Source: Setomelanomma holmii
Taxonomy: Eukaryota; Ascomycota; Dothideomycetes; Pleosporales; Phaeosphaeriaceae
Direction of reading: 5' to 3'
Assembly: GCA_010015745.1 (NCBI GenBank)
Contig: ML978178.1
Coordinates: 248,001-312,000 of the forward strand
DNA: 64,000 nucleotides
Shown one piece after another: positions 1 to 11,917 of this stretch. Positions within the stretch are counted from its first letter, which is position 1; the number at the start of each line of letters is the position of its first letter. The translations under genes and the position numbers were made by a program. Under the pieces are notes generated by a model. The model saw nothing but the letters and a program-made list of their open reading frames with translations. It did no database searches and was not told the DNA's origin.

Positions 1-2299
1 TCGCGAAGACGTAGAAGAACCAGAGAGTAGCAATTATAAGTGGCGCCACCAAAAGTGCTCGCTTGAAAGCCTTCTTCAAAGCCAATTGGCCTGCAACAGT
101 GATCTGAAAGAGCACGGCTCCTCCGATCATTCGGTCACACATCATAGTCCATCCGCGACCAGTAGAATGCTGACGATGCTCCATCGCGTACAACAGTTGG
201 TATTTGTGGACAAAATGACCGATCATGAAGTACGCCAAACCCGTCAGCAAGACCTGCCACGAATCTCTCAACACGCTATACACCATGCAGATGATGAAAA
301 TGAGGATTGTTTGTGGCAGGAAGAAGCCATAGCTAAAGACCGGTGGCTGGACGAGTTCGGCGTAGTCTGTTCGCTGCGTTAGACAATCTTTCGAGGCTAG
401 GATACTTGCTCACCTCGTGGGGTTTTGGCCCCGATCAAATACACAGGGTACAATGACAGTGCTCCAAGCTCCATCAGGCGCAACGGAAATAGACCAAACG
501 CTTGAAGGATGATGAAGTTTGTGTAAAATCCGAGAAGATCTGATAATGATCTTGCCAATGCATATGCAATTTCGGTCGCGCTCGTCAACTTTTCAGCAAA
601 CTGCTCCCACATTGCTACTAGGCCAGAGACTGTTCCGAGGATGGTGAAGAAGATGAAGAAATTGAAAAAGGTGAAGAAGAAGTTCTTCGATATCACAGAC
701 AGCTCGACATCGCCTTGTGAGATCATGCCTTGCATGTTTGCAAGCCAATCGTACAAGAAGGGTACAGCTACGTTGATCAAAGTCAGCGCTAAGGTCGGAA
801 GTTGCGTGTTGACTAGCGACTCGAAAACCTCATGTCTACCCAAAGCCTTTGCTAGACCAGGGAAGACCTCATTGATCGAGCAGGTATTGAGGGCGCCAGC
901 AATAGGAACGAAGAGAGTGGTCCAGAAGATGCTCAACACGCCAATGATGAAGGTGATTAACCACGACCGAATGATCCTCTGGTTGCGAGAAAGATATGTA
1001 TTCGACCAGACAACATCGGAGGGCGCAGGGCTGTTGTTCGCAAGCAGCTGCAGAGGCGATGGATCGAGCACGGCCTGAATAGCCATTTGTGCGCTTGCAA
1101 CGCTGTCCATGGTGACGAAGGCTAGCGGAGTTGGCTCGAATGTCTTCTTCCGAAGTGAGCGGATATCCTCGTCAATTCTACGCAGCTTTTCCTCATAATA
1201 ATCTATAGAATCAACAATCTTATATCGCAGCCTGAAGCGCCCGTATCGAATCTTCGTTTTCGGGCGCGGTTTGGCGTACGGGGTGATGTAGCCGGGATCC
1301 CTGTCCACATCTTGGATAAGGCGGCTGGCTTCATGGTCGCCATCATCGTCGTGGCTGCGGTCTGCAGACTGTCGTGGAGTGGGTTGAACGACAGGCAACG
1401 TTTCCAGGCTTCGCTCGACTCTGCGGCTCCCAAGATGGACCGTCCAAGCCTCCTCGAGCTTCCGAAGTATGTTCTGTCGCTCGACAAACGTGGTGTCGAG
1501 CTCTTTCCAATTCCTGCACAGTGTTACGCTCTCCACCTTGCCAATCTGAAGGTCCTCTATGAAGTCCTTGATCTTGTCTTCGGATCGCAGCTCGAGGGGA
1601 ATGCCAGAGAGACGTATAGTGCGGTCGGTGATCGTGGTTTGACTCCCCAAGTATTCCTGTCTGATGTCGATGATCCGCCTCGTTTCCGAAACGATGAGAT
1701 ACATGATCAGCCCAGTGAACAAATAGACGAAGACGAGGTACATCCACAGGTAATCTGTGTAGTATTCGTACTCTGAGGCTAGCGCCGCAAGCGCTCCACG
1801 CGTCTCGAGGTGCTCCTTGTGCTTGCCGTCGTCTGGCACCGGTAGCTTCTTGCCCTCTTTATGTGTATCGTGGACAGGTTTGATGACTGCTAAAGCGAAA
1901 AAGAGCGTCACGAGCAGGAACTTGATGGCCATCTTGAAGAACGCCAAGTATACATAGGCGTCCAGGCCGGCTGAAGCCAGTACTTGCTCGTCCGTGATCC
2001 TCCATAGCGGTAGCATCCAGCCGAAGAAGCTATCGGGAAGGTCGGGTAGGGCGGTTGCGAGGTCATTTTGTTTCTTGCGCGCAGCATAGAGGCCTTTCCA
2101 TCGTGGACGAAGGAACTACAAGAGGTTATTAGTGTTGCTAGGATGGGCTGTGCGAGGGCGGAGAACTTGCGCAGAAGACCAGGAATGCAACCACGCCAAC
2201 TGTCACGGAGATGGAGATTTGCAGGCGGATGTCGCGTGGGCGGGAGTTGCCCCAGAGGTCGTCCTGGCCGCACGTGTTGTTTGCTTTGACTTCTATCAT
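1..2299 (-). CDS. TMEM63/Rsn1-type osmosensitive cation channel, C-terminus beyond left edge
   Basis: Multi-pass plasma- or endomembrane protein of the DUF221 (RSN1_TM, PHM7_cyt, RSN1_7TM) family, known as calcium-permeable stress-gated channels. I read three exons: 2171-2299, 414-2115 and 1-366. Exon 1 gives a short N-terminus and the first hydrophobic helix (ending VGVVAFLVFC). The junction FLVFC/FLRPRWKGLYAARK restores the family pattern and needs a GC-AG intron (donor GCAAGT, 55 bp). The second intron is 47 bp (GTGAGC...CAG) and joins TPR to DYAELVQPP. The charged cytosolic loop lies near residues 160-390 and the channel core follows, with NTYLSRNQRIIRSW marking its start. About 732 residues are visible; family members usually have 850-1000, so the tail is outside the window. 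Start chosen: ATG just upstream of the first hydrophobic stretch. The family call is firm; the ion specificity is inference. Confidence 0.88.
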
Positions 2300-2636
2300 T
2301 GCCTGGGAAGATGTTTGCGCGCCATGCAAGGCAGATGTGCTGTGTATGTTAAGCTGGCGTGCGCGTCCAGCGTGGTAATCTCGAGTGCACGGCACCAACG
2401 GCGCATTTGGGCCTGTCGTCATAGGCGGCTAGGACGCCAAGGCACTACCAGACCATCGCTCTTGCAGCACTTGAGCCATCACCTCATCAGCATGCTTGCA
2501 GCTTCCGCTCATCTAGATTCATATGAGGCATTCTCTCACCCGGCAGTCTCAAATCAGACCGCCGTTGCTCATCACCAACTGACCACAATAACACTGACGC
2601 AGGCACCTCCACGTCTTGCCAGATCTGGCACTCGCC

Positions 2637-4128
2637 ATGACCCGCAACAGGCCCATCGCAGTGAAACTGGGGATTTTGTACTTTGAAGCGAAGATGGGCG
2701 GCAATGTGGCCGATGACGTTGATCACCGCGACATCGAGGAGAACCTTACCGAATATCTCACCGTGACTGACCATGTCGTCAAAGTCGGCGATGCGATACG
2801 TCTGCCTGAGAGTGAGAAGAGCAGATGCTAGATGTCACGAGGTTTGACGAGCTAGCATTGCTAACTTACCTAGGTACATGCCTTGCTGCTGTAATCGAAT
2901 GCGTCCAAGTTACAGGATGCAGCAAGAGCACATCCTTCCCAAACCTAACCGACTCCTCAACGGCACAGAACAACATAAAGGTTACGACCTATCGGCTGCA
3001 TTCCGAAGATTATCACTCCTCAATTGAAGCTGGAGAGGTCGCCTACAATCTCGTGCCACTCCCACACCAAGAGTTTTATGGACTCTGGAAAACTCTCGTG
3101 TACACAAAGCCCATCCAAGAGCTCACCTTACGGAAAGTACAGCAAGCTATCAGCGTACTGTACAACCTGGACCCCACCTCGAGCAATTTTCTTGGCAGAA
3201 TACGGTCCTGCTGCATGGGCCATCCGGGACTGGGAAAAGTACCCTCGCGCTTGCCTTAGCGCAAAGACTTGCTATTTTGCTCGTTGACTTGTATGACGAG
3301 GCGAAGCTGATACAGATTAAAGCTCACAGACTATTCACTCATATGTGGGGCGAGACATCGAAAAAGGTCGGAGAGCTATTCGCGGCCATCGCCAAGCTTG
3401 CGGTGGATCGCACACGAATACTGGTTGTTGTTCTTGATGAAGTGGAGGACCTTGTCGGCGAACGAGGGGGCGCTACGCATGAAAATGAACCCATGGATGT
3501 GATTCGAGTAAGTATAGTGCAGGACTGCTCCAAACACATGCTAACGCTGTGTTAAGCTACCAACGAAGTCCTACGTGGTCTGGACCGGTATCAAAATCTC
3601 GAGAATGTTGTGTTTCTCTTCACAAGCAATATGCTCAAGGAGCTCGACTCTGCCTTTGTCGATCGCTGCAGCATCAAAGAAGCTATCAACGACCCTGGAC
3701 ACAACGCCGTGTTCAAGATCTTGCAGTGTGAGGTTAAGAAATTGATCGCTAGCAAGTTGCTAGCTTGCGACGAGCCGATCGACAGTCAATCTGCGGTTGA
3801 GCTTCTCAGAATCGTGCGACTAGCGGGAGGGTTGTCCAGTCGACGCCGCAAGAGAATGGTAGCTGAAGCAACTTTGGAGCAGCGAAATCTGATTGAGCAA
3901 CCTGCCAGTTTGCGCGACCTCTTGAACAGCCTCGAGAGAAATATTCAACAAGGATCCGATCTCAAGGAAGAACGTCAAACGACTGTCACGGAGGTTGCTG
4001 GATCCTTGAATCGCTCGCTGCATCGAGAGTCTGAGCAGCAAACACCCAGCGCCTTACGCCCTGTTACACTTGACGCTGAATTTCAAGCAAACCTCCCATA
4101 CGAGCACGCTGGGTACTCTTGTGATTGA
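2637..4128 (+). pseudogene. Pch2/TRIP13-like AAA+ ATPase with two one-base frame breaks
   Basis: Pch2/TRIP13 remodels HORMA-domain proteins in meiosis and the spindle checkpoint. Visible: a VGDAIRLPE...CLAAVIECVQVT N-terminal segment, LPHQEFYGLWKTLVY, Walker A GPSGTGKST, Walker B VVVLDEVEDLVGERGG, then ENVVFLFTSN and FVDRCSIKEAI (sensor and arginine-finger region). Introns: 2812-2873 (clean) and 3508-3556. The frame breaks twice. Near 3172-3175 (a run of four C) the frame before and after Walker A differs by one base; adding one base gives a spacer of exactly the TRIP13 length. At 3508 the donor CGA|GTAAGT leaves the next exon one base out of phase, as if the usual G|GTAAGT had lost a G. Both lesions look like loss of one base. 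It may be a pseudogene or carry sequence errors. The true N-terminus could lie in an unseen upstream exon. Confidence 0.7.
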
Positions 4129-5770
4129 GGATGCTTCTGTGTTGCGAGTGATGCAGGAAGCTCACTTGCTGAGCCTCCCCGTGCGCCGTAAAGACTTGCG
4201 AGCTGCTGTGTCGGAATGTGGTGTCATGCGACGATAAGCTGGACAAGGCCAACAATTAGATGAATCAAAACTCACTGTCACTTCTCCGCCTATCTCTCAC
4301 AGAAGGCTCCTCAGCCAGTGCGTTCTCCTTTGTCTCCATGATTGTTTCACATGTGCCATGACGACCCGCCCAAGTCAAGCATTGTCGGACTGCTTGGCTC
4401 AAAAGCTTAGCAATGTTCATGCGCTAGGATGATGCACGCTAAATGGTGGCACACGCCAAACTTGCATCGAGACCAGTCGGTCAGCATCCCCAGCAAGCAC
4501 CAAGCCAAGACTGGACGTCCACGGCTGCGAACAAGGGCACGTTGGTCTAGCGCGAGTCCTGATGTCCAGCGCCATCCGCTCGAACTACGCAGGAGCTCGT
4601 ATTTTTTATCGCATAATCGTTGGTGCACAGACCACCAAACTTAATAAGATAATAGATACGAGCTCCTTCGTAAATCTACGCGCAGAAGCCGGTCCGCATT
4701 TGCATCACGCAGCAAGTGAAACATTCGATTCAATTTGGAAGCCGCAGGCTTACATCTAGTGTTGATATTGGAGTAGGGACCGCCGTGGCTCTATTGGACG
4801 AGTCGAGTCGATGGACAAAGTGGGCAGTATCACAGCGGTGTCCTCCAGTGCCCACACTGCAACGCTGTCCCAGTTCCCCTCTGCATGGGGTACGCACGGT
4901 GCTTTCTCGGATGCCAGTCCCCCCAACTGACTCTGGACGGATGCCCTGTTGTGGCCTGTCTTGCTCTTTGCGCTCCGTCCTTGCATCCTCGCTGCCCTTT
5001 TCTCTTTCACACAGTGCCTCTCTCAGCTAGCCATTGCCTTCGAACGTCAGCCAGATCTGCTCACCGTGCCGACCAACTCGTGTCACGAATCCATCCGCGC
5101 GGAAAGCAGACCGTGTTTCTCCATCTTCGACTTGGCTTGCCAAGCTCAGTGCGGCTCTTGGGTGCAGTCTTGACTGCGTGTGCCGACATCGAGTGGTATG
5201 TACCAGTCCAGCATCAACGCCTGAGAGACGCTCTGGTGTCGCAAGCAGATTGTTTCTGCCGTCTGTGCGATGGCCTCGCACGGTGTTGTGCCGTCGCAGA
5301 TCGCCCTCGTCCCTGCACAGCCTCAACCACAGTCCCCACGAGACCCGGGTCCGGGAGACCTTCTGTCTTGCCACTACTGCGATCGTTAAGTCCGTCATGC
5401 TGACTGGAGGCGTGCGCAATCTAGTCTGCTGTCATCACGATCACCTCTCTGCACTCCCACAACCCCCGGCCGCTCTGAGACGCTTGCGTGTTGTCCTCGA
5501 CCCCAAGCTCGTGGACCCGTCAGACGTCAAACGATCGCTATCCCTCGAAACCACCCTTCCACTACACGATTGCGCACGATTGCGCACCGGCCAGCTGCAC
5601 CTGCTCAGCACGATACCACCTGGAGTAGGACTGCGCGGTTGTCGACTTGGCGAATTCCTCTTTATCGGCAATTGCGCACCGCTCCCGCGCCGCTGCTTTC
5701 CCCTGCTACGCGATTACAAGTTCTGGTGATTAACAGCCCGAGTCCACAACCTACAGCGGGCAGCCGCAGA
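4129..5770. other. Intergenic region and probable long 5' leader of palF
   Basis: No convincing gene in 1.6 kb. The distal part after 4900 is C/T-rich on the + strand, as in long fungal leaders, and several short reading frames occur. I see no repeat or RNA gene. Confidence 0.5.
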
Positions 5771-5794
5771 ATGTGCGCGGTACAAAGAGTATGA
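5771..5794 (+). promoter_or_regulatory. Upstream open reading frame overlapping the palF start
   Basis: An ATG at 5771 opens a seven-codon frame (MCAVQRV) whose TGA overlaps the palF start codon as ATGA at 5791-5794. This is visible in the sequence. A stop-start overlap of this kind can make palF translation depend on leaky scanning or reinitiation; that role is inference, and it only applies if transcription starts upstream of 5771. Confidence 0.5.
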
Positions 5795-8432
5795 CTTCCA
5801 GCCAGACGCGCGCTACCGTCAAACCATCGTCTCCTGTGCCGAGCAAATCGTTCCTGTCAAGACTCAAGTCCCCCTTGACCTCTAAATCGCGCAATTACAC
5901 CGAGTTTTATATCCAGTCCGACGACCCTCACCGTCAGTACGCTCCTGGAGACATAATCAGCGGGACAGTTATACTGAAGATTGTGAAACCACTCCGAATC
6001 ACGCATCTTGTCGTCTCGCTGCATGGCTACGCACAGGTCTTCAAGAATCCCAACACGCCAGGCGATGCGTACAAGAACTACTGCTCCACTGTGGGCTCCG
6101 GTAAGGGCAAGAAGGCCGGCAGCTACTTTGGCAATGGCTTCGTATCACTTTTTGAGGATGAGGTAGTACTGTGTGGAGAGGGGAGACTGTCCGAGGGCGT
6201 GTACCATTTCAATTTCGAGCTCGACTTCCCAGCAAAGGGCTTGCCAAGCAGTATAGACGTAAGTAGTAGTCGCGACTTTTTGCTCGAATCCGCTGACATC
6301 TGTAGTTCGAGCGCGGTACAGTGTCTTATATGCTAACATCAACCCTGACACGACCCACGGCCATGTCACCCACAACATCATGCGATACAAAAGTCAACCT
6401 AGTAGATTCGATCGATATTGCGCCTATCCCAGAACCGAAGCCACGCATTATTTCGTTGGAGCCCATATCACGGCGCTCGAGGGCGAAGGCGTCCCGCAGG
6501 AAGGCGGAAGCAGCAGCGGCAGATGCTCCACCTCAGACACCCGTTGGATCCGAAGCGCCACGCAAAATGGTTTTTTCAGACCTGAACAGTACTGCAGAAG
6601 AGACCGAGGGTCCTCGTAGTCCGTCGCCTAGTAACATCAGTTACGCAAGCGAGAGGAGCAGCGGCAATGCATCAGGAACAGAGTATGGGATTCGGTCAGT
6701 CAATACCGCCACGGACGGCTCAATTACGCTAGATGGAGGCCGATCAGCCATAAGAGGGAAGACAATAACCGCGACCATTGACGTGCTGAAAGGAGGCTTC
6801 CTTCGAGGCGACCAGATACCGATCAAGATCACAGTCAATCATACTAAGCATGTTAGAAGTTTAAAGGGAATCATTGTCACTCTGTATCGTCAGGCACGAG
6901 TGGACATGCACCCCGCGTTGCCAGTGGTACCGAATAGTAAAGGAGATAAGAAGAAGACGGAGGAATACTATCCCAAGTCGAGGACAGGTCTTGGTGGCCT
7001 GTCTTTGTCTTCCGCTGGCTCAAGTCACCTGTTCAGGAAAGATCTATCCCAGTCATTCGCGCCCCTCTTCGTCGACCCGAGAACACTTACAGCGGAAGTC
7101 AAATGCACCGTGCGGGTACCTGACGAAGCGTTTCCAACCATATCAAACGTACCAGGTGCTATGATATCATTCAAGTACTATATCGAGGTGGTCGTCGATA
7201 TACAAGGCAAATTGACCGGTCTGGATCGCATGGTCGCAAACGCAGGACTCGTGACCGTTCCTTCAGGTGGAGGTGGACCTCCCGGTATGGCACGCGATGA
7301 CGGCTCGAATAATATGTTCTCGACGTGGGGTGGCAACTTCGTTGATACTGATTCCATTCGGCGAGAAAAGGGCGTAATATCCTCATTGTTCGAGGTGATC
7401 ATTGGCACCAAGGACAGTGAGCGAAATGGCAAGCGGAAACAGACGCAGGTACCCCAGGAACCGACTGTCCATGAGATTCCTCCTGCAGGTAATCCCGACA
7501 CGGATGCCGCCGAGGAGTACGACCAAGGTTATTACGATTATGACGAGAACGGGCAATACTACGATTACAACTATGACCCTTCCTATTACGAAGTTCCGGG
7601 CTACGACTATCACAGTCAAAGAGGACAGTCATCATATTACGCTCCTCCACAGCCACCAGGAGAAGAAGAGCAAGGTCTCTCAGAGAAAGAACGAATGCGA
7701 CGCGCAGAAGCACGTCTACTCCCATCACAACCACCCGACATGTCCGGATCATCTTCAGCACCTCCTGGGGCTGTTCCGCATGGCATACCAGCTTCAGCCC
7801 CAATCCTTCCCGAAGACGATGATCTGGATGCGCCCTATCTCGCAGCTGGTTCTTTGACATCAGCCCAGTCTCACCCACCGCCTCCGTTCCGCGCTACTTC
7901 CTCCCCATCAATAACTACTCATGCGTCCATCGTTCCAACGTTACAGCGCCGCGTCACAGGCCAGACGGAGGACGAGGTTAGGACAGCGAGAAACGGCTCG
8001 ACCTCTACTATAAATGCTTACCACTATGCGTCTGCTCCGCCCCCAGCCACCAATGGTACTGTTTCGGAGCAATCGAAACCGCTACCTCCACTTCCTCAAC
8101 AGTTGCCGCAGACAGCCTCCGGTCCTGTGCCAGACTACTTCCCCTCCTCGTCGTCACACGTACAGTCCACAGACGACAAGCAAGAAATGCAACGACGAAG
8201 ACTACAACTGGAGCGCAGCGCACCACCCGGCGACCAAGAGGAAGGAGGCGAAGCATCGCATCGTCCCTCTGCGCCGCCTATAAACCAAGACGAATTGGCG
8301 CCATCCGCGCCAATACTGGACGACGATGACGAGGACTTGGTCGGCGCCATGAGAGCTGGTCGAAGTGGTGCGAGCACGCAGCACAATAGTGAACGAAGAC
8401 GGAGTGAGGCGTTGCCCGAGTATCAAAGGTGA
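5791..8432 (+). CDS. palF: PalF/RIM8-like alpha-arrestin of the ambient pH pathway
   Basis: PalF/RIM8 is the arrestin-like adaptor that binds the pH sensor PalH at the plasma membrane and starts PacC activation through ESCRT. The protein has 864 residues in two exons (5791-6258, 6306-8432; intron 47 bp, GTAAGT...TGTAG, phase 0). The arrestin N domain runs from about residue 35 (NYTEFYIQSDDPHRQYAPGD, then KPLRITHLVVSLHGYAQVFK) across the intron to FERGTVSYML. The arrestin C domain spans about residues 300-480, followed by a block (GGGGPPGMARDDG, RREKGVISSLFEVIIGTKD) that I associate with PalF rather than other ARTs. The tail is Tyr/Pro/Ser-rich with acidic patches and ends ALPEYQR. Start: the first in-frame ATG. 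A carbon-regulation arrestin (CreD/Rog3) is the main alternative. Confidence 0.8.
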
Positions 8433-8932
8433 CATGAATGAATGAGGCGTGATTTGGCGCATAGTGAGCATTTTGTTGTTACGATGCATGCATGTTTGGG
8501 TCAGAAAATAAGCTTTGGCATATGTGGTGATATAGACTTATGATACCTTTCTGTTGAGCGTAATGAAGAGATTTTGAATGGCCTTCACGATATGCATATG
8601 CATGCTCCATGTTTCGCAAACCGTAACGTTCATACTACACCAAGCCTTATCGAGCAGTACCATCTCGCGACTGTGTGCTAAACCTGCTTGAGCTTCCAAC
8701 AAGAAGCTTAATATAAGCAAGCTTTCCTCGCATCTTGCGGCGTTCACTACAGTCTTTTGGTCCTAGCCATGCTTCTGGTACTTCCCTGATTCTGCACGTT
8801 TCGATACCGCCATGGTCTTGCACCAATGCACGAACTATCGATATCCTTCTGCAACCCTTGCAGCTTTCCGGTCTCTCTTGGCTTCAGATTGTGGTATAGG
8901 TAGATTCACATCAGAGCCCAGACCGCCGTAGT
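8433..8932. other. Convergent 3' regions
   Basis: Space between the ends of palF and the coiled-coil gene on the other strand. It should hold both 3' untranslated regions. No gene or repeat seen. Confidence 0.5.
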
Positions 8933-9657
8933 TCACTTCAATGCCTTGATCTTATGGTTGAGCACGTTCTCCACGTCGCGGGAGTGCGAATCATAACTCT
9001 CTCGTAGCTGCATCAGTTTGGCTTCCATATCCTTTTCGAGTTTGGCTTTATGGATGAGTAGTTCGCGTAGACGTTGCAATTGGGCCTCGTGAGCTGAAGA
9101 TCTAGATGACTGTTAGCATGAAAGTAAGATTTGGGTTTGACCGGAGGCATCGGCAGTGAGGTCGGGTCCGACGTCGACGATTGAAAAGCCAAGATAGCAG
9201 TAGTGAAAAGTCAAGAAGGGTGAAGAGTGCTAAGGGTGCTTGTGGCACCACTCACGCCTTCTCTTCATGCTCTTCGAATACCGTATTGATCGAGTCCTGG
9301 ACGGTCTTGGCAGTGTTGTCGAAAGACTCGACCAGTTTCTGCTTTCTGACTTTGTGGCGCTTGCGTGCCTGTAAGAACGTCAGTACATCAATCCTCAGCG
9401 TCCGCAGCGCTGTGGGGGAACTGTATAGCACTAACAGCATCCACCATGTCAGAAACAAAATCTTCCATAGGATCGTTCTGCGCCTCGTCGTCTTCTCCAT
9501 CAGCATCTTCCATATCGACATCCTCATCATCGATTGAGTCTTCCATCTCTTGATTTTTGGGGCGCTGCTGCTCTCGTGCTTTCTTGGATCCTTGGCGGGT
9601 GGCACTTTCTGTGGTTGAAGTGTGGCTGGACTGCTTGGTAACACGCAGCGGAGCCAT
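8933..9657 (-). CDS. Small acidic and coiled-coil protein, function unknown
   Basis: Reconstructed as three exons (9436-9657, 9256-9368, 8933-9101) giving 167 residues. The first third is basic then very acidic (SIDDEDVDMEDADGEDDEA). After the first intron (67 bp, GTTAGT...TTACAG) comes a basic ARKRHKVRKQK stretch and a long heptad-like helix to the C-terminus (VESFDNTAKTVQDSINTVFE, then LQRLRELLIHKAKLEKDMEA). The second intron is 154 bp, unusually long for this window, and its acceptor was chosen because only CATCTAG keeps the helix in frame. The acid-plus-coiled-coil layout suggests a nuclear structural protein, but I do not recognise the family. It starts 264 bp from PXR1 on the opposite strand. 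Confidence 0.65.
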
Positions 9658-9921
9658 TGCTGCTGCGGCTGGTTGGTTTAGTGTTCGGGGTTAGTAGCAT
9701 AAAGTATCAAAAGGACGATCAATTGATCTGCCACGAGATCTGGGACTTGACAAGCTGATTGTGCTTCGTAAGTGAGGCTCAAGCTTGGTGGTGGAGGTGG
9801 GGAGCGGGCATGCTTTCTCGAGGGTCCGCCAAGACTTTCTAGACCCACCAAAAATTTGAGCGATGTGCGGACTCCCGCTTCTTGCATCCCAGTGCTGTGA
9901 ACAATCTCTGAAATCGCAACG
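9658..9921. promoter_or_regulatory. Shared divergent promoter, coiled-coil gene / PXR1
   Basis: A 264-bp head-to-head gap between two start codons, so both promoters must lie within it or overlap the neighbouring transcript. No specific factor site could be assigned. Confidence 0.45.
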
Positions 9922-11115
9922 ATGGGTCTCGCGGCGCCCAAAAAGTAAGGCTTGCCTAGCATTCTTGCCGTCGCATACTTTGCGATAGAGAAGTTCTAAC
10001 ACGATCGCAGTCGCTCAAAGATCTCCAATGATCCACAGAACACCACCTGGGCCAACAATACCTCACGCTTCGGCCACCGAATTCTCACCTCGCAAGGCTG
10101 GGCGCCTGGCGCGTCGCTTGGTGCATCAGACGCCGCACATGCTGCACATTACACTGCCGCATCTCAATCGCACATCCGAGTTCTATTGAAGGATGACAAC
10201 CTCGGCTTGGGCGCAAAGCGAGGAAGTGAGCGCGCGGAGAACTTTGGCCTTGCGGGACTTCAGAGCATCTTGGGACGACTGAATGGCAAAGAAGAGGAGG
10301 TCAAGAAGGAAGAAGAACGGCAAGAAGAGATCGCAAAGCGAGCATTTGTGTACCGCAAATATGGGATGATGAACTTTGTGAGCGGAGGCTTCCTCGTTGG
10401 GGACAAGATCAAATCGCGCGACGAAGTGAAGAAGGAACCCGAGATCAAGGTCGAGATCAAGTCGGAACCTATCAGTGACGATGCGAGCGAGGACAAGAAG
10501 AGCAAGAAGAGGAAGCGACAGGATCGCGAAGACCTGGAGGTAATCGAAGAGAAAAGTGAAGAACAACTAAGGCTAAAGCGCAAGAAGAAAAGTATGGATT
10601 TGCGAGACCAAGTCAAGAAGGACATTGCGGAGGAGGCCAAGGCGAAGAAGGTCAAAAAGAGCAAGAAGGAGAAGGATGGAAAGAAGTCTAAGAAGGACAA
10701 GAAGTCGGCCTCGTCCGACCCCGAACCCATGACCGACGATACGTCATCTCCAATGTCCGATCCTGAACCCATCACAACAGATAAGTCAAGACGAAAAGCA
10801 GAAAAGAAGGCGCGAAAGGAGGAGCGCAAGCTGAAGAAGGCTCTTAAGAGGGCTGCCAAGGAGGCCGCAAAGTCCAAGGCGGCTGCATCAGACGACTCGA
10901 CTTCTGAGAGCGAGGAGGATAGTACACCGATTGCTTCTACACCAGCATCTGTGCCTGCAACTGGTACATCTACACCGACAGCTTCGACAGCTGGCTTCAT
11001 CTTTGGCGCGAGAGGAATGCACGCAGTGAGGCAGAAATACATAAGGCAGAAAAAGGCTGCCAGTATGGACGCACAAGCGTTGAAAGAGATCTTCATGATC
11101 AAGACGCCTTCATAG
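9922..11115 (+). CDS. PXR1: G-patch protein PXR1/Gno1, rRNA and snoRNA processing factor
   Basis: PXR1 (PinX1-related) is a nucleolar protein that activates the Prp43 helicase through its G-patch and acts in 18S rRNA and snoRNA maturation. Exon 1 is only 23 bases (MGLAAPK and two bases), then a 66-bp intron (GTAAGG...CGCAG), then 10011-11115; total 375 residues. The N-terminal G-patch starts at once: RSKISNDPQNTTWANNTSRF, then HRILTSQGWAPGASLG, LGLGAKRG and FGLAGLQSILGRLNG. A YRKYGMMNFVSGGFLVGD block follows. The middle is dominated by Lys/Glu/Asp runs (KKSKKDKKS), typical of the family. The C-terminal GFIFGARGMHAVRQKYIRQK box is also diagnostic. The short first exon is a family feature and makes automated start calling error-prone. 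Confidence 0.95.
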
Positions 11116-11917
11116 GAAGCTGCAGAGACCATTTCGAAAGCATAGCGTGGCGTTTGGGATCATATTTCTTGCATCTATATCATCGCAACTAAGCGTACTC
11201 CAGAAAGAGGAGATACACTGCAATGCATTTTCATCTGCGATCCATTCATCAATATCAGACGTGCGTGGCGCATCTTCTCGTTTTTCGAGGAGAAACTCTA
11301 CTCTGGAGGACAACACGAAGTCCTTTGACAATCTCCAAGCTAATTCGGCTCATTCTGCAGCCACCGTGTACTGCGACTCTGTGCACTTGGTTGCCCCAAA
11401 TTCTTTCTCGGATAGCTGCAATCTGAATACCGGTATTCGGCTGCGACCCAGATGGTCGGTTATTGTTGCAGGGTTCTTGCCAGGTCCAGTCAAAGAGGCG
11501 CAATTAGTATTGTTGCGTAAGAATGCGTCGTTAGTCCATAAACCATCTGGCATGGCCGCGTGATGCGTGGCCAGGTGCAACCGTGAATGGCAAGTTGACG
11601 AAGCAGAAGGCTGTGATGGTTTCTTGGAAACGAGGAGACGGCCATAGGGCGGCCTCTGTGCTTCCAGAAACAATGTTCCTTGCATGTCACTAGTCCGGGG
11701 TCGTGCTTTAGCCCATGTATAATGACCTCTTGCCCAACATTATCAACCCGGGACCACTCATCGTCTCCTGACCACGCTACAAACCCCAACTTCTCCGCAT
11801 GGTCTTATTCACACAGGGTCTTGGCATGGCTACAAACGGCAGCATTCGCAGGAAAGGAAGGGACGCGCCAGGTGAGCCCCTTGGTGCGCGTGCGCAGTAC
11901 AGGGTGCATAGCTAACC
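11116..11917. other. Intergenic, PXR1 3' end to ERG12 promoter
   Basis: No supportable gene. Reading frames here lack family resemblance and overlap one another on both strands. Confidence 0.5.

Noticed and set aside
3155..3198. 44-base intron (GTACTG...TTGGCAG) as explanation of the first Pch2 frame break
   Set aside because: It restores the frame but removes about 15 residues just before Walker A; without it, one added base gives exactly the family spacing.
10260..11132. 290-codon frame on the minus strand
   Set aside because: It is the antisense of the Lys/Glu-rich PXR1 coding region and encodes only Ser/Phe/Leu-rich low complexity.
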